Origin: Streptomyces dengpaensis
GTDB lineage: Bacteria; Actinomycetota; Actinomycetes; Streptomycetales; Streptomycetaceae
DNA length: 64,000 bases
Assembly: GCF_002946835.1 (NCBI RefSeq)
Contig: NZ_CP026652.1
Coordinates: forward strand, 2,108,001 to 2,172,000
Direction: 5' to 3'
Part shown: one piece after another, positions 63,098 to 64,000 of the stretch
Layout: each line of letters opens with the position of its first letter
Position numbering within the stretch: position 1 is the first letter of the stretch
Translations under genes and position numbers: made by a program
Notes under the pieces: generated by a model
What the model saw: only the letters and a program-made list of their open reading frames with translations
Databases searched by the model: none
Told to the model about the DNA's origin: nothing

Positions 63098-64000
63098 AGC
63101 TGCTCCGGTCCGGCCTCCGCCGAATCCGCGCGCGGTGCCGGGATCATCGTGCTCTCCTGCCGCACCGGGTCCTCGCGGCGCAGCCGCCGGGTGCCGTCCC
63201 ATTCCCAGCGGGTGACGAGCACCGCCGCGACCTCGTCGATCCGCGACAGCTGCGCGATGGCGATGCCCGGCACCTGCGGATAGCAGGCCCATTCCCGCTC
63301 ACTGGTCATCACCACGTCGAGGTCGAAGGCGTGCAGCAGGCTGAGGCACTTGGCGCGTGAGTCGTCGTCCACTCCGGCGAACGCCTCGTCGAGGGTGACC
63401 AGACGGGGCGCGTACGGGCTGCCGGCGCTCGCGTAGTGCGAGGAGGCGGCGGCGAACAGCGGCACGGACACAGCGAGGACCCGCTCGCCACCCGAGGCAG
63501 GGCCGGTGGCCGGGACCCAGCGTCCGTGCTGGTGCCGCTCGACCCCGAACTCGTGCCAGGTGCGGTAGTCGAGTGCGGCCGTGAGGTGCTCGAGCCAGCT
63601 GCCGGACGCGTCGTCGGTGTGCTGCCGGGCGATCTGGGCCTGCAGGAATTCGCCGACGGCCGCGCGGTCCTCAGAGGTCCAGGCGTCGGCCGACTGGCGG
63701 AGGCGGTCACGGGCCTGGCCGAGGCCGGCGGGGGCCTTGCGGGAGGCCCGCCACACGAGCCGCAGCTTCATGCCGGTGGAGGTGGGACGCTCCTCCAGCT
63801 CGACGTTCATGTCCCGTACCTGCCGTTCGGCTGCCCCCATCAATTCCTGGAGCGTGCCCGCGACCTCGGTGATCAGGTGGGTTTCGAGGATCTCCCGCTC
63901 TCGTGCGGTGAGGATGCGGGTGAGTTCGCCGACCTCGGCGGCCAGCGCCTCGGCGAGTTCGGGCACGGCGCGTTCACGGCCCTGGTAGACGATGTCGACG
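63088..64000 (-). CDS. jetC: Wadjet type II SMC-like ATPase JetC, C-terminal part (cut by window edge)
   Basis: At least 304 C-terminal residues of a TIGR02680-family ATPase; the coding frame continues past base 64000. The SMC/ABC signature ASGGERVLAVSVPLFAAASS and Walker B RLVTLDEAFAGVDDDSRAK are present, with a preceding coiled-coil-like helix (EVAGTLQELMGAAERQVRDM). JetC drives loop extrusion on invading plasmids and hands them to JetD. JetA and JetB should be encoded upstream, beyond the window. Confidence 0.9.
   Translation of the reverse strand, partial: VDIVYQGRERAVPELAEALAAEVGELTRILTAREREILETHLITEVAGTLQELMGAAERQVRDMNVELEERPTSTGMKLRLVWRASRKAPAGLGQARDRLRQSADAWTSEDRAAVGEFLQAQIARQHTDDASGSWLEHLTAALDYRTWHEFGVERHQHGRWVPATGPASGGERVLAVSVPLFAAASSHYASAGSPYAPRLVTLDEAFAGVDDDSRAKCLSLLHAFDLDVVMTSEREWACYPQVPGIAIAQLSRIDEVAAVLVTRWEWDGTRRLRREDPVRQESTMIPAPRADSAEAGPEQLWT

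Overview
The window looks like Streptomyces chromosome. GC is very high, many genes start with GTG or TTG, stops and starts overlap (GTGA/ATGA), rare TTA codons sit in regulatory genes, and several families are typical of the genus (type II PKS, SepF-like, HTH-only AraC, small conserved proteins). No rRNA or tRNA gene was seen.

Region 1 (1-31110) is an aromatic polyketide cluster of the angucycline class with a large deoxysugar set. It opens with the N-terminal part of an atypical OmpR-type regulator carrying a TTA codon. Next comes an efflux module: OYE-family reductase, 14-TM MFS pump and FMN reductase, with a divergent TetR gene and palindromic operators between them. A zinc/HTH protein with a possible TTA codon precedes the biosynthetic genes. 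The core runs FAD hydroxylase, TcmI-type cyclase, KS-alpha, KS-beta, ACP, ketoreductase, two-domain aromatase, and a fused FAD hydroxylase-SDR with its own internal ribosome binding site, ending at a 13-bp-stem terminator. A second block encodes a 12-TM MFS pump, three GT1 glycosyltransferases, dTDP-sugar enzymes (thymidylyltransferase, 4,6-dehydratase, 2,3-dehydratase, 3-ketoreductase, Fe-S/PLP 3-dehydratase, 3,5-epimerase, two 4-ketoreductases), a phosphopantetheinyl transferase and an acyl-CoA carboxylase beta chain. Gene order and families match urdamycin/landomycin-type clusters. The third GT closely resembles UrdGT2 as I remember it, so a C-glycosylated angucycline with D-olivose and L-rhodinose-like sugars is the best guess.

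Region 2 (31158-41000) holds small conserved genes and then a probable 2-aminobenzoate (anthranilate) CoA-dependent catabolic island: RidA, acyl-CoA dehydrogenase, CoA ligase, PaaX-type regulator, a 773-residue FAD monooxygenase-OYE fusion and an enoyl-CoA hydratase. Two of its promoters share a 13-14 bp palindromic motif. An anti-sigma-type kinase and an amino-acid permease fragment follow.

Region 3 (40814-46800) has argF and arcA, then a damaged RNA-repair cassette. A TnpB element (IS200/IS605 superfamily, no TnpA) sits between hen1, whose last residues are lost, and only the C-terminal ligase part of pnkp. A second, TnpB-less right end of the same architecture lies inside the polyketide cluster at about 26277.

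Region 4 (47068-61601) is mostly ordinary chromosome: LLM oxidoreductase, MazG-like pyrophosphohydrolase with an overlapping ATPase, SepF-like protein, Mop/TOBE protein, membrane proteins, a 35-residue ORF coupled to one of them, a CDF transporter with an ArsR repressor, a phosphotransferase/acyl-CoA dehydrogenase pair, AraC and VOC proteins, and a UvrA-like ABC protein.

Region 5 (61847-64000) is the end of a probable Wadjet type II anti-plasmid system (JetC C-terminus and JetD); JetA and JetB would lie beyond the window. All function calls come from reading sequence and remembered family knowledge; no database search was run.
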